From an uncultured Celeribacter sp. (lineage in GTDB: Bacteria > Pseudomonadota > Alphaproteobacteria > Rhodobacterales > Rhodobacteraceae): a DNA stretch of 64,000 bases. The stretch lies in assembly GCF_963676475.1 (NCBI RefSeq), contig NZ_OY781106.1:682001-746000 (forward strand), in the 5' to 3' direction. Below are positions 50,336-58,700 of this stretch, one piece after another. Each line of letters starts with the position of its first letter. The first letter of the stretch is position 1. Under the pieces are notes generated by a model that saw nothing but the letters and a program-made list of their open reading frames with translations, was not told the origin of the DNA and ran no database searches. Both the position numbers and the translations under genes were made by a program.

Positions 50336-51178
50336 TTAGCGCCGCTGCCCACGCGCCAGAAACGCCAGACGTTCGAACAGGGCGACGTCCTGTTCGTTCT
50401 TCAACAGCGCGCCGTGAAGCTTCGGCAGGGCATTCACCCCATCGCGTTTCAAATCCTCAGGCGACAGGTCTTCGGCCAGCAAAAGCTTGAGCCAATCCAA
50501 CACCTCGGAGGTCGAGGGTTTCTTTTTCAGCCCCTGCGTGTCGCGGATTTCGTAGAATTGCGTCAAAGCGGCCGTCAAAAGCTCTGATTTCAGCCCCGGA
50601 AAATGCACCTCGACGATCTGTTTCATCACCTCTTGGTCGGGGAAACGGATGTAGTGAAAGAAACAGCGGCGCAGGAAGGCGTCCGGCAGTTCCTTTTCGT
50701 TGTTCGAGGTGATGATCACCACGGGACGTTGACGGGCGGAGACCGTCTCATTGGTCTCGTAGACATGAAACGCCATCTTATCGAGTTCCTGCAACAGGTC
50801 GTTCGGAAACTCGATGTCGGCCTTGTCGATCTCGTCGATCAAAAGCACCACCTTCTGATCCGCCTCGAAGGCCTGCCAAAGTTTGCCCTTCTTGATGTAA
50901 TGGCGCACGTCCTCGACGCGCGGATCACCCAATTGGCTATCGCGCAGGCGTGACACGGCGTCATATTCGTAAAGGCCTTGCTGGGCGCGGGTGGTGGATT
51001 TGATGTTCCACTCAATCATCTCAAGCCCCAAAGAGCTTGCGACCTGCCGCGCCAACTCGGTCTTGCCGGTCCCCGGCTCGCCTTTGACAAGCAAAGGGCG
51101 CTCCAGCGCGATGGCGGCATTGACCGCGACGGTCAGGTCATTCGGGGCGACATAGCTGTCGGTGGATGCGAATTTCAT
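50336..51178 (-). CDS. MoxR-family AAA+ ATPase
   Basis: 280 residues from ATG 51178. Walker A LLVKGEPGTGKTELARQVA at about residue 30, Walker B VVLLIDEIDKADIEF, sensor 1 VVIITSNNEKELPDAFLRRC with the Arg fingers. A MoxR/CoxD-type chaperone that usually works with a VWA protein to insert metals or mature enzymes; the CoxE-like partner is at 46387. The two genes are separated by a GNAT, DUF2927 and DUF2934 gene, unlike the usual adjacent pair. Divergent from dksA. Confidence 0.93.
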   Translation of the reverse strand: MKFASTDSYVAPNDLTVAVNAAIALERPLLVKGEPGTGKTELARQVASSLGLEMIEWNIKSTTRAQQGLYEYDAVSRLRDSQLGDPRVEDVRHYIKKGKLWQAFEADQKVVLLIDEIDKADIEFPNDLLQELDKMAFHVYETNETVSARQRPVVIITSNNEKELPDAFLRRCFFHYIRFPDQEVMKQIVEVHFPGLKSELLTAALTQFYEIRDTQGLKKKPSTSEVLDWLKLLLAEDLSPEDLKRDGVNALPKLHGALLKNEQDVALFERLAFLARGQRR

Positions 51179-51312
51179 CGGGAAGTAACCCCTGTTGTGC
51201 TGAGTTTGTGCGAGATCATAACGCGGGAGGGGAAAGGTGCAATACGACAGAGATTGTGACGTGACATCCCCGATCAAAAGGGGTAAACGAACCCCGAATT
51301 GGAGGGCGCCTG

Positions 51313-51786
51313 ATGGCTGACAATACTGAGACTGCGGTCGAGGGCACGACAGAGGTGAGCACGATGAAGGCTGAGGTTTTCCTGGCTGATGATTACCGTC
51401 CCGCAGAGGACGAACCGTTTATGAACGAGCGTCAGCTCGAATATTTTCGTCGCAAACTTTTGGCCTGGAGAACGGAGCTTTTGGACGAAAGCCGCCATAC
51501 CATCGAAGGCCTGCAAGACAGCACCCGCAACATCCCAGACATCACCGACCGTGCGTCCGAGGAAACCGACCGGGCGCTGGAACTGCGCACCCGCGACCGT
51601 CAACGCAAACTGGTGACGAAAATCGACGCCGCGCTGCGCCGGATCGACGAGGGCGAATATGGCTATTGCGAAGTGACCGGCGAGCCGATCTCTCTCAAAC
51701 GCCTCGATGCCCGTCCGATCGCAACGATGACTCTGGAGGCGCAGGAGCGTCACGAGCGTCGTGAGAAAGTGCATCGCGACGATTGA
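51313..51786 (+). CDS. dksA: RNA polymerase-binding transcription factor DksA
   Basis: 157 residues; GGAGG lies 8 bases before the ATG. Cofactor of ppGpp that reprograms rRNA and amino acid promoters. Seen: long coiled coil (NERQLEYFRRKLLAWRTELL to RKLVTKIDAALRRIDEGEYG) with the tip DITDRASEETDRA keeping the functional Asp and Ala, and the C-terminal zinc-finger region. Only one of four zinc-site Cys remains (CEVTGEPI; the others read T, T and A), the single-Cys form also present in R. sphaeroides DksA. The acidic N-terminus is longer than in E. coli. Confidence 0.95.
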   Translation: MADNTETAVEGTTEVSTMKAEVFLADDYRPAEDEPFMNERQLEYFRRKLLAWRTELLDESRHTIEGLQDSTRNIPDITDRASEETDRALELRTRDRQRKLVTKIDAALRRIDEGEYGYCEVTGEPISLKRLDARPIATMTLEAQERHERREKVHRDD

Positions 51787-51894
51787 GCGCTCTCGCGCTC
51801 GGGGGGATGACTGATCCTTACGGGATCGTGTGACGACTGAGGCCGGTTCGCCTCGCGGCAAAATGCGCCGGTGAGCTGAGCGCAGAAATGTGAG

Positions 51895-51923
51895 AAACAC
51901 CGGGGGCAACTCTGGTGTTTTTT
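51895..51923 (+). terminator. dksA terminator
   Basis: AAACACC 51895-51901 and GGTGTTT 51914-51920 with T-run TTT-G-TTT. It lies about 110 bases after the stop. Confidence 0.7.
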
Positions 51924-51958
51924 GTTTGTAGGGACATGCTGGTGAAGGGAAACAGATC

Positions 51959-53122
51959 ATGCTGATCGGTCAGGATATTGCGGTTTTGGGCGCCGGTGTG
52001 GCCGGTCTCGCGGTGGCGCAGGCTCTGGCGCTGCGTGGCGCCTCTGTCACGCTCTATGAACAGGCGGATGAGATCACCGAAGTGGGAGCCGGATTGCAAA
52101 TCAGCCCCAATGGCGCGCGGGTCCTGACCGCTCTGGGCTTAGACGCGCCGTCGCGCGCGATGCGGGCGAAAGGCGTCAAGCTGATGGACGGCTATTCGGG
52201 GCGCGAGGTGCTGCACCTCGATTTCACCGCCACGCGTCCCGATGCCGATTTTCTCCTGATGCACCGCGCCGATCTGATCGGACTTTTGGAAGAGGGCGTC
52301 CGCGCGCTCGACATCGACATCCGCCTGTCTCACACCATCGACAGCATCCATGGCGATGCCGATGGCGTCAGCTTGCAGTTTACCGATGGTTCAGAGGTGC
52401 GGCATGCGATTGTGCTGGGCGCCGATGGGCTTCATTCAAAACTCCGCCCGATGCTCAACGGCCCCGCAAAACCGTTTTTCACCGGACAGACGGCTTGGCG
52501 GGCCACCGTTCCGGCGCTTGGGCATGAAGAGCCCGTCGCGATGGTCCATATGGCGGCGGGGCGGCATGTAGTGAGCTATCCGTTGCGCGGCGGCAGTCTG
52601 ATCAACATCGTTGCCGTCGAGGAGCGCGCCGATTGGGTGGACGAGGGCTGGCATCATACGGGCGATCCGGCGGAGTTGATGCGCAATTTCGCCAACTTCG
52701 GCCCCGGCGTGAAAGGTCTTTTGAGCCGCGTCGAGGAGGTCTCTCGTTGGGGTCTGTTCCGGCACCCGGTGGCGCTGCGCTGGCATTCGGAACGCACGGC
52801 TTTGCTGGGCGATGCAGCCCATCCGACCCTGCCGTTTCTGGCGCAAGGCGCGAATATGGCGCTGGAAGATGCCTGGGTCTTGGCCGATTGCCTCGCGACC
52901 CTGCCGTTGGACGAGGCGCTTCCGGCCTATCAGGCGCTCCGCCGCCCGCGCGTCACCCGTGTGATCGAGGCCGCGAATGCCAATGCGAAGAACTACCACC
53001 TGAAAGGCCCGAAACGGTTTCTGGGCCATGCCGCACTGCGGGTGGCTGGACATCTGGCGCCGAAACAGGCGGTGGAGCGGTTTGCCTGGCTTTATGATTT
53101 CGATGTGACCAAAGGCGTTTGA
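51959..53122 (+). CDS. FAD-dependent aromatic-ring-type monooxygenase
   Basis: 387 residues. Group A flavoprotein hydroxylase: dinucleotide motif VLGAGVAGLAVAQALALRG at the start, the DG motif VLGADGLHSKLRP at about residue 158, and the GD motif ALLGDAAHPTLPFLAQGANM near 285. Resembles salicylate hydroxylase/UbiH relatives; the aromatic substrate is unknown. It ends in the convergent terminator shared with tpiA. No ring-cleavage genes adjoin, so a catabolic role is not supported by context. Confidence 0.92.
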   Translation: MLIGQDIAVLGAGVAGLAVAQALALRGASVTLYEQADEITEVGAGLQISPNGARVLTALGLDAPSRAMRAKGVKLMDGYSGREVLHLDFTATRPDADFLLMHRADLIGLLEEGVRALDIDIRLSHTIDSIHGDADGVSLQFTDGSEVRHAIVLGADGLHSKLRPMLNGPAKPFFTGQTAWRATVPALGHEEPVAMVHMAAGRHVVSYPLRGGSLINIVAVEERADWVDEGWHHTGDPAELMRNFANFGPGVKGLLSRVEEVSRWGLFRHPVALRWHSERTALLGDAAHPTLPFLAQGANMALEDAWVLADCLATLPLDEALPAYQALRRPRVTRVIEAANANAKNYHLKGPKRFLGHAALRVAGHLAPKQAVERFAWLYDFDVTKGV

Positions 53123-53160
53123 GCGCCTCCGGCGGGAGTATTTTCCGCAGCAAAGGAAAC

Positions 53161-53194
53161 AAAACGCCGCGCTCTTAAGGAGGCGCGGCGTTTT
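53161..53194. terminator. Bidirectional terminator between the monooxygenase and tpiA
   Basis: AAAACGCCGCGC 53161-53172 and GCGCGGCGTTTT 53183-53194, 12-bp perfect stem with A-run and T-run on both sides, so it works for both convergent genes. Confidence 0.92.
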
Positions 53195-53207
53195 GAGTGT
53201 TGGGGGC

Positions 53208-53966
53208 TTAGGCCTCTTCGAGGGCTTTCACGATGCCGGAGAAATCCGCGGCTTTGAGAGAAGCCCCGCCCACCAGCGCGCCGTCGACGTTGGAAGTGGC
53301 GAAAATCTCTGCCGCGTTGCCGGGTTTCACCGAGCCGCCGTAGAGCAGAGGGATGCCATTGGCGCCTTCGCCGTAGCGGGCGAGCAGAGTGGCGCGCATG
53401 TCGTCATGCACTTCGGCGATCTGCTCAAGGGTGGGGATTTTGCCGGTGCCGATGGCCCAGACCGGTTCATATGCGATCACAAGTTTGGCCAGATCCACGG
53501 CGTCGGGCAGGGAGCCGGAAAGCTGTTTGCGGATCACGGCGAGGGTTTCGCCCGCCTCGCGTTGATCCAGCGTTTCGCCGACACAGACCACAGGTGCAAG
53601 CCCGGCCATGGTGGCGGCGAGGGTTTTCTCGGCCACCATGTGATCTGTCTCCGCGTGATCGGCGCGGCGCTCGGAGTGGCCGAGGATGACGTAATCGGCG
53701 CCCGCGTCGACCAGCATCTCGGCGGAAATGTCGCCGGTGTGTGCGCCCGAGGCCTTCATATGGCAATCCTGTCCGCCGACATCGACCTTTGATCCAAAGA
53801 GGGCTGCGGCCATCGGCGCAACCAGAGTGGCGGGCGGGCAGAGGAGGATGTCGACTTTCGGTTCGGGGAACATCTCGGCCAGCGCGGTGGCCTCCGCGAG
53901 GCTGGCCTTGACGCCGTTCATTTTCCAATTACCTGCCGCCAGTTTGCGGGCCTTTTGGGCGCTCAT
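53208..53966 (-). CDS. tpiA: Triose-phosphate isomerase
   Basis: 252 residues. Interconverts dihydroxyacetone phosphate and glyceraldehyde 3-phosphate. Catalytic residues all visible: Lys in LAAGNWKMNG, His in YVILGHSERR, Glu in IAYEPVWAIGTGKIPT, and the phosphate-binding YGGSVKPGNA and LVGGASL. Strong AAGGAGG site 7 bases before the ATG. Monocistronic. Confidence 0.98.
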   Translation of the reverse strand: MSAQKARKLAAGNWKMNGVKASLAEATALAEMFPEPKVDILLCPPATLVAPMAAALFGSKVDVGGQDCHMKASGAHTGDISAEMLVDAGADYVILGHSERRADHAETDHMVAEKTLAATMAGLAPVVCVGETLDQREAGETLAVIRKQLSGSLPDAVDLAKLVIAYEPVWAIGTGKIPTLEQIAEVHDDMRATLLARYGEGANGIPLLYGGSVKPGNAAEIFATSNVDGALVGGASLKAADFSGIVKALEEA

Positions 53967-54098
53967 GCGGAATCCTCCTTATGCATATTCCCCTGCATCA
54001 TTGCAGCCTTGCGGGTGCAGTCAAGCGCGGGGTTGCGCATCGGGGCCAGAGGTCGCAGAAAAGGGGGAAGCGCTGACAAAGTTCCCAAAGGAGAGCTT

Positions 54099-55007
54099 AT
54101 GAAGATCCCGCATATTGATCTGTCCGCCGTGATGCGCGGCGAGGAAGAGGCTCTCTCTGCCCTGCGTGCGGGGGTTTTGGAGGTCGGCTTTTTGACCGTG
54201 AGCGGGACAGGCCTGTCGCAGGCGGAGATCGACCATGTGCTGTCCGCCTATCGCGGATTTTTCAAACAGCCCGAGTCGGTGAAAGCCCAGGTCGATATGG
54301 CGCGCACCGGCGCCAATCGCGGCTGGGGTGGGCCGAAAAGCGAACAGGTCGACCCCAAGGCCAACCCCGATTACAAGGAGGTCTTCGATTGCGGCTATGA
54401 GGTGACGGGCTCGGAACTGTCGGTCTACGCGCCCAATCTCTGGCCTGCCGCGCCCGAGGGCTTCGAGGTCGCCGTGACCGCCTACCGCGACAAGGCGATG
54501 GGGGTGGCGATGGAGATTTTGCGCGCCATTGCGCGGGTGATCGGGGAAGATGACAGCTATTTCGCGGATAAATTCGACCGGCCCATGGCCTTGCTGCGCG
54601 GCAATTTTTACCCGGAGCGCCCGAGTTGGGCCGGGGACAAGGATTTCGGCATTGCGGCCCATACCGATTATGGCTGTGTCACGCTTTTGGCCACCGATGG
54701 TGTGCCGGGTCTTGAGGTTCTGGGGCTTGACGGCACATGGGTGCCGGTGACGGTGGAGCCGGGTGTGTTCGTGGTGAATTTCGGCGAGATGCTCGAGATG
54801 TGGACCGGCGGGCGGGTGAGGGCGACGCTGCACCGCGTGAAAGGCTCAGCCGAGGAGCGCCTCTCCGTGCCGCTGTTTTTCAACCCGAATTATGAGACCA
54901 ATGTGGCGCCGATCGGGGCGGGCCTGAAGTCTGGCGAGGTGATCCGCGCAGGCGATCACCTGACGAAACGCTTTGCCGAGACCTATGTGCATTTGCAAAA
55001 CGGTTAA
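54099..55007 (+). CDS. 2-oxoglutarate/Fe(II)-dependent oxygenase, isopenicillin N synthase family
   Basis: 302 residues from ATG 54099, AAAGGAG about 6 bases upstream. Jelly-roll with iron ligands: HxD in FGIAAHTDYGCVTLLATD, distal His in VRATLHRVKG, and the 2-oxoglutarate Arg in RLSVPLFFNPNYETNV. N-terminal DIOX_N region: KIPHIDLSAV and GFLTVSGTGLSQAEIDHVLS. Substrate unknown. Its stop overlaps the GFA gene's stop by 4 bases, tail to tail. Confidence 0.92.
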   Translation: MKIPHIDLSAVMRGEEEALSALRAGVLEVGFLTVSGTGLSQAEIDHVLSAYRGFFKQPESVKAQVDMARTGANRGWGGPKSEQVDPKANPDYKEVFDCGYEVTGSELSVYAPNLWPAAPEGFEVAVTAYRDKAMGVAMEILRAIARVIGEDDSYFADKFDRPMALLRGNFYPERPSWAGDKDFGIAAHTDYGCVTLLATDGVPGLEVLGLDGTWVPVTVEPGVFVVNFGEMLEMWTGGRVRATLHRVKGSAEERLSVPLFFNPNYETNVAPIGAGLKSGEVIRAGDHLTKRFAETYVHLQNG

Positions 55008-55387
55008 TAGCTTTCGATCAGGGGCGCGTCTGAGGGACGGTCGTAGTAATCGCCCTTGTCCTTGAGGAAGATATGTTTGCCGATGTGCAGGCCCGTGGGC
55101 CTGTCCAGACAGCCCGCAGCGATGCCGACGCCGTCCTCACCGTTCATCTGGTAGAACAGGCTCGATCCGCAATGACAGCAAAATCCGCGCTTGGCGAACT
55201 CCGAGGAGGCGTACCATGTCAGGCCATCGTCGCAGGTGAAGCTGAGGCTGTCGTAGGGCGCGTGGGTCGAGGCCCAAAGATGCCCGCTGATGCGGCGGCA
55301 TTGGCTACAATGACAGACGGTCACGCTGTCGCGCACCTCCGGCAATTCAAACGCCACCTTGCCGCATTCGCATTGTCCTGTGATCAT
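55004..55387 (-). CDS. GFA-domain zinc protein
   Basis: 127 residues. Gfa/CENP-V zinc motifs: GQCECGKVAFEL, VCHCSQCRRISGHLW, and CCHCGSSLFYQ. Short, single-domain. Downstream partner of the TfoX-like gene (12 bp). Paralog of the GFA protein at 32115. Function unproven. Confidence 0.92.
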   Translation of the reverse strand: MITGQCECGKVAFELPEVRDSVTVCHCSQCRRISGHLWASTHAPYDSLSFTCDDGLTWYASSEFAKRGFCCHCGSSLFYQMNGEDGVGIAAGCLDRPTGLHIGKHIFLKDKGDYYDRPSDAPLIESY

Positions 55388-55399
55388 CTTGGGGCCTCC

Positions 55400-55711
55400 T
55401 CATACTGCATCAATCGCGCGGCGGGCCCAGGCGCCAGCCTCTTGCGGATCATCCAAAGCGGCATCGGGCAGGGTCCAGTAGTTCATGCCGCGCCCGTTCT
55501 CCATCTCGAACTTCACGCTGCCCTCTGCGGCCAGCGCTTGGGCGAAATCGCCTGAAGCCTTGAGGTAAACCCGCCCTTCGGATGACAGGATCGCGAAAAT
55601 CTGCCCGTCCGAATAGATCGACAGCCCGCCCATCATCTTGCGATGGCTGAGCCCGCCCAAGGGTCCGAAGAGATCATAGATAAAGGCGATGTCTTCGTCT
55701 GTGACGGCCAT
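55400..55711 (-). CDS. TfoX/Sxy N-terminal domain protein
   Basis: 103 residues. TfoX_N only: FIYDLFGPLGGLSHRKMMGG, LSIYSDGQIFAILSSEGRVY and MNYWTLPDAALDD. Full-length TfoX/Sxy proteins control natural competence in gammaproteobacteria, but short N-domain-only forms are common and untested. The start shares its A with the stop of the IscA-type gene (TAATG), so the two are coupled. Confidence 0.9.
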   Translation of the reverse strand: MAVTDEDIAFIYDLFGPLGGLSHRKMMGGLSIYSDGQIFAILSSEGRVYLKASGDFAQALAAEGSVKFEMENGRGMNYWTLPDAALDDPQEAGAWARRAIDAV

Positions 55712-56073
55712 TATTTACTGGCGAGGCTTTCGTCGAATTTGATCGACTCGCCACAACCGCATTCATCGACCACATTCGGGTTCTTGAACTTGAACCCGGA
55801 TTCCAACAGAGAGACCTGATAGTCGATCTCGGTGCCAAACAGGAACATCTGGGCCATGGGCGCGATCATTACGCGCGCGCCGTCCTGTTCGACCAGCTCG
55901 TCCAGAGGGTCGATCTCGGAGACGTAGTCCATGGTGTATTCCATCCCCGCACAGCCGCCTTTTTTGACGCCGATGCGCAGGCCCATGGAGCCGTCTTTCT
56001 CCATCAGTTTCGCGATTTGCGTGGCCGCGGCGGGGGTGATGGTCACCGCTTGTTTTCCGGGGATGCCGAACAT
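55711..56073 (-). CDS. A-type Fe-S cluster carrier (IscA/ErpA/SufA family)
   Basis: 120 residues. HesB/IscA fold with the three cluster-binding Cys: GVKKGGCAGMEY at about residue 41 and the C-terminal DECGCGES. Accepts and transfers Fe-S clusters to apo-proteins. Which A-type paralog (erpA, sufA or iscA) is not decided by sequence alone. Upstream of and coupled to the TfoX-like gene; SufT-like protein lies 2.6 kb away. Confidence 0.95.
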   Translation of the reverse strand: MFGIPGKQAVTITPAAATQIAKLMEKDGSMGLRIGVKKGGCAGMEYTMDYVSEIDPLDELVEQDGARVMIAPMAQMFLFGTEIDYQVSLLESGFKFKNPNVVDECGCGESIKFDESLASK

Positions 56074-56106
56074 ATGCGCGCTTCCTTTCGCTGTCTTACC
56101 TTTAAC

Positions 56107-56823
56107 CTAGTCGTTCAGGGTCGAAATTCCAAGCGGGGGAAGCTGTGCGGCGATGAACAGCACCGCCAGCGTCACCGCGATGGCCCATCCGAAAGACGCC
56201 AGCGTGCCGATGATCACCCATTCGGCCTTTTTGCCCTCCTGCGCGGCCTCGAACCGCAATACGGATTTCGCGGCGACCAGAAAGCCGATGCCGCCGGGCA
56301 TCTGGCCAATGAGCAAAAGGAAAATCAACCCACGTTCCAGAAGTCCGATCCAATATCCGCCCTTGTCGAGGCTCTCGCCGATGGGGTTGGGGCCAAATTG
56401 CGCCATGAGCTTGCCCACCGCAAAGCCACCCGCGCGCGTGACGTAGATTGCGCCTGCGGTGATGAGCATGGCTTTCGGCAGCCAAGTCAGGTCGGCATAG
56501 GCGCCAGATTGAAACAGGTCTGGGACCAGAAGCGCTGTGACCACGAGGGTCGCCAGATGCAGCGCCTGATCGGTGAGGTGCGGCAGGATCGTATCGGAGA
56601 AGAACCGGACCTTGATCGTGTCGATGGCGATGTGCGTGAGCGCGAGCGCATAGATCGCGGGGGAGGCGACTTGGCCGGTGGTCGCCATGGCGGTGAGGGC
56701 GACCGCGAGGAAATGCAGAAACAGGGTCTCGGGCCGGGATTTTTCTTCGACCATCCAGCCGGGTTGAAAGACGTAATCGGCGAGAACATGGGCGAGGAAA
56801 AGGGCGGCGAGGGTTTCAGGCAT
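56107..56823 (-). CDS. DUF3307 membrane protein
   Basis: 238 residues from ATG 56823, which overlaps the end of satD by 8 bases and has AGAGGAAAAG upstream. Multi-span inner-membrane protein: DUF3307 N-terminal third with ALFLAHVLADYVFQPGWMVE, a His/Asp-bearing pattern (ALTHIAIDTIK) and LTDQALHLATLV; later spans are more variable. SatD plus DUF3307 is a recurrent pair in bacteria, so a joint function is likely, though undefined. Confidence 0.9.
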   Translation of the reverse strand: MPETLAALFLAHVLADYVFQPGWMVEEKSRPETLFLHFLAVALTAMATTGQVASPAIYALALTHIAIDTIKVRFFSDTILPHLTDQALHLATLVVTALLVPDLFQSGAYADLTWLPKAMLITAGAIYVTRAGGFAVGKLMAQFGPNPIGESLDKGGYWIGLLERGLIFLLLIGQMPGGIGFLVAAKSVLRFEAAQEGKKAEWVIIGTLASFGWAIAVTLAVLFIAAQLPPLGISTLND

Positions 56824-57472
56824 TTTTCTTTTCCTCTTGATATTCAATCATGGTGAGTGCGGCAGAGATACTTGGCCACTCAGTCGCCCGTATTGCTTTT
56901 GAAACGGATTGCCTTGATTTGCCGAGTTTTTCTGCAATCTGCGTGTAGCTGGCTGAATGCTTTGGCGTCATTGCCAAGAGAACGGTTTGGGATTGAATGG
57001 CTGTCCAAGCATTGCTTAAAGCTCCCAAAAGTTTGCACGCAGCAGTCAGATGTAGAGATTCTGATATGTAGTGAAAATAATTAGAGCCTTCGTTTGCTTT
57101 GATGTTATCCAAGGCCATACCAGAGGTCAGGAAAGCGGAACTTGTCTCCTCATTCAAATCCGGCCCAATCTCCCCCACAACTTCCCCCTCAGCAATCCCA
57201 ATATAGCTATCAAACTCTTCCCCCAGCGCCCGCAAAGCCGCCCGAAAACACAGCGCCGAGCGCAGCGCATATTTTGGCTCGGCCAAGGCCACCTGCCAGC
57301 CATCGCCACGGTGCCGTGTGAAGTGGAGGCTTTGACCGCCCATCCACTCCGCCTGCATCTCGGCGCAGTCTTCCAGTGCCACAAAGGCGCGCTCCACTTT
57401 TTCAGGCCCAAGCCCGGTGGAATTGACCAGATCGCCGGTGAGGACGGCTATTTTACGGGTTTTATCGCTCAT
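56816..57472 (-). CDS. SatD-family protein with C-terminal helix-turn-helix
   Basis: 218 residues. SatD core: IAVLTGDLVNSTGLGPEKVE, QSLHFTRHRGDGWQVALAEP and the Cys/Arg-rich ALRSALCFRAALRALG, then a C-terminal helix-turn-helix (SYTQIAEKLGKSRQSVSKAI). The 3' third is AT-richer than the 5' part. The protein may repress its own gene: two in-phase palindromes (57488-57541) lie just upstream of its start. The start codon is 8 bases from the first palindrome's neighbourhood, leaving almost no leader. Precedes DUF3307 with overlap. Confidence 0.88.
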   Translation of the reverse strand: MSDKTRKIAVLTGDLVNSTGLGPEKVERAFVALEDCAEMQAEWMGGQSLHFTRHRGDGWQVALAEPKYALRSALCFRAALRALGEEFDSYIGIAEGEVVGEIGPDLNEETSSAFLTSGMALDNIKANEGSNYFHYISESLHLTAACKLLGALSNAWTAIQSQTVLLAMTPKHSASYTQIAEKLGKSRQSVSKAIRATEWPSISAALTMIEYQEEKKNA

Positions 57473-57487
57473 GATGCAACCAATATA

Positions 57488-57541
57488 GGGTGCGAAATAT
57501 ATTTCGCAACCATTTTAGGGTGCATTATGCATTTCGCACCC
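57488..57541. promoter_or_regulatory. Duplicated operator upstream of satD
   Basis: Palindrome 1: TGCGAAATATATTTCGCA (57491-57508), perfect 18 bp, extended by GG/CC. Palindrome 2: GGGTGC...GCACCC (57518-57541), imperfect, same half-site GGGTGCGAAAT. Centres are 30 bp apart, about three helical turns, so two dimers would bind the same DNA face. Confidence 0.82.
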
Positions 57542-57555
57542 AAAATAGGCTGCGC

Positions 57556-58392
57556 TCATCCGAACCGTGCCTCTGTCGTCAAAAGCCCCGTCAAGACCTC
57601 CAGCGCCGCGCGCACCGGTGGATCGTGGCGGGCGTCGTGGTGGCTGACCAGCCATTCGTCATGGGTGAGCGCCTCGATCGCCGGAGAGACCTGCATGAGC
57701 CCCATGATCTCGCGCCCGGCAAAGCAGGGCAGGATCGCGCGTCCCACGCCCGCCACGGCCATGTCTGCGACGGAGCGGGCATCAGACGCGGTGGCGATGA
57801 TCGCGTCGGGGTGGGTGGTGCGCAGCCAACGTTCCGAAGGCGTGGTCGCTTGCCCCGCGTGCAGCGTGACATAGCCCGAGATGCGCGGATGGGCGGCGTA
57901 TTCGGCGTAGGTGATCTGCGACAGTTTGCGCCCGGCGAGCCAGCTTTGCTCCGGGCGACGGTTGCGGATACCGATGTCGGCCTCACGCCGCGCGATGTCG
58001 ACGTTGGAATTCGAGGCCAAAAGCGCGGGGCGCCAAGGGCTGGCGGGTGTCCAAATTTCCGACAGGTGCCGCGCCACATAGCGCGTGGTCCAGCGCCCGG
58101 CGGTGATGCGCACTTCGGGGGCGTGGTCGCGGTGCTGAAACCGGGACAACCGCGTGGTGGCTTCGCGCAGCGGTTCGGCTTCTTGCAAAAGCGCGCGGCC
58201 TTCTGCGGTCAGGGTGTAGCCTCGGTTACCGCGCTCGAACAGGCGTTTATTGAGGGCGCGCTCCAGTTCCGCCATGCGCCGCGACAGGGTCGGAAGCGAC
58301 ACGCCAGTCACCTGTTCCGCACCCGACAATCCTCCCGCATCGGCCACGGCCAGAAACAATGCATAATCATCGAGCTTTGGCGCGTCTTTCAT
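57556..58392 (-). CDS. LysR-family transcriptional regulator
   Basis: 278 residues from ATG 58392 (an upstream ATG at 58434 is possible; neither has a good ribosome site). Helix-turn-helix DYALFLAVADAGGLSGAEQV, then SLPTLSRRMAELERALNKRL and FERGNRGYTLTAEG is standard LysR; the effector domain follows (VDIARREADIGIRNRRPEQS and SDARSVADMAVAGVGRAILP). Its stop lies 15 bases from the satD operator, on the same strand as satD. Target unknown. Confidence 0.93.
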   Translation of the reverse strand: MKDAPKLDDYALFLAVADAGGLSGAEQVTGVSLPTLSRRMAELERALNKRLFERGNRGYTLTAEGRALLQEAEPLREATTRLSRFQHRDHAPEVRITAGRWTTRYVARHLSEIWTPASPWRPALLASNSNVDIARREADIGIRNRRPEQSWLAGRKLSQITYAEYAAHPRISGYVTLHAGQATTPSERWLRTTHPDAIIATASDARSVADMAVAGVGRAILPCFAGREIMGLMQVSPAIEALTHDEWLVSHHDARHDPPVRAALEVLTGLLTTEARFG

Positions 58393-58485
58393 TTTTGAAA
58401 ATACCCTTGCGCGATCAGTCAGTATTTTGACCATTTTCCAGGGAGTATTCTGCTCTTGTTTTTCAATATTGCAAGAGGGGGCGCC

Positions 58486-58653
58486 GTGGTGCCGTTCTTT
58501 CCGATCAACCTGCCAAGGATCGATCCGCAGGCCAAAAGCCTCTATCGAGACGAGTGCGACCATTATCAGGCGGCGTTGCAAGGCCTCTACGCCGCGCGTC
58601 CACCATGGTGGCGGCGCTTGGGGCTATGGCTGAGACCAGAGGACGCGCCATAA
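58486..58653 (+). CDS. Very small hypothetical protein
   Basis: 55 residues from GTG 58486, with AGAGGGGGC a few bases upstream. Pro/Arg/Trp-rich: VVPFFPINLPRIDPQAKSLY, then ARPPWWRRLGLWLRPE. Divergent from the LysR gene and ending at a terminator. Coding is plausible from the ribosome site, base composition and terminator, but no family is recognised. Confidence 0.5.
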   Translation: MVPFFPINLPRIDPQAKSLYRDECDHYQAALQGLYAARPPWWRRLGLWLRPEDAP

Positions 58654-58678
58654 AAAAGCGGCCCGAGTGAGCCGCTTT
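58652..58678. terminator. Bidirectional terminator between the small gene and sufT
   Basis: AAAGCGGC 58655-58662 and GCCGCTTT 58671-58678. The A6 run gives T6 on the minus strand, so it mainly ends the leftward SufT-like gene. Confidence 0.82.
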
Positions 58679-58700
58679 CAACATCGTTTTCGAGGCTTTA

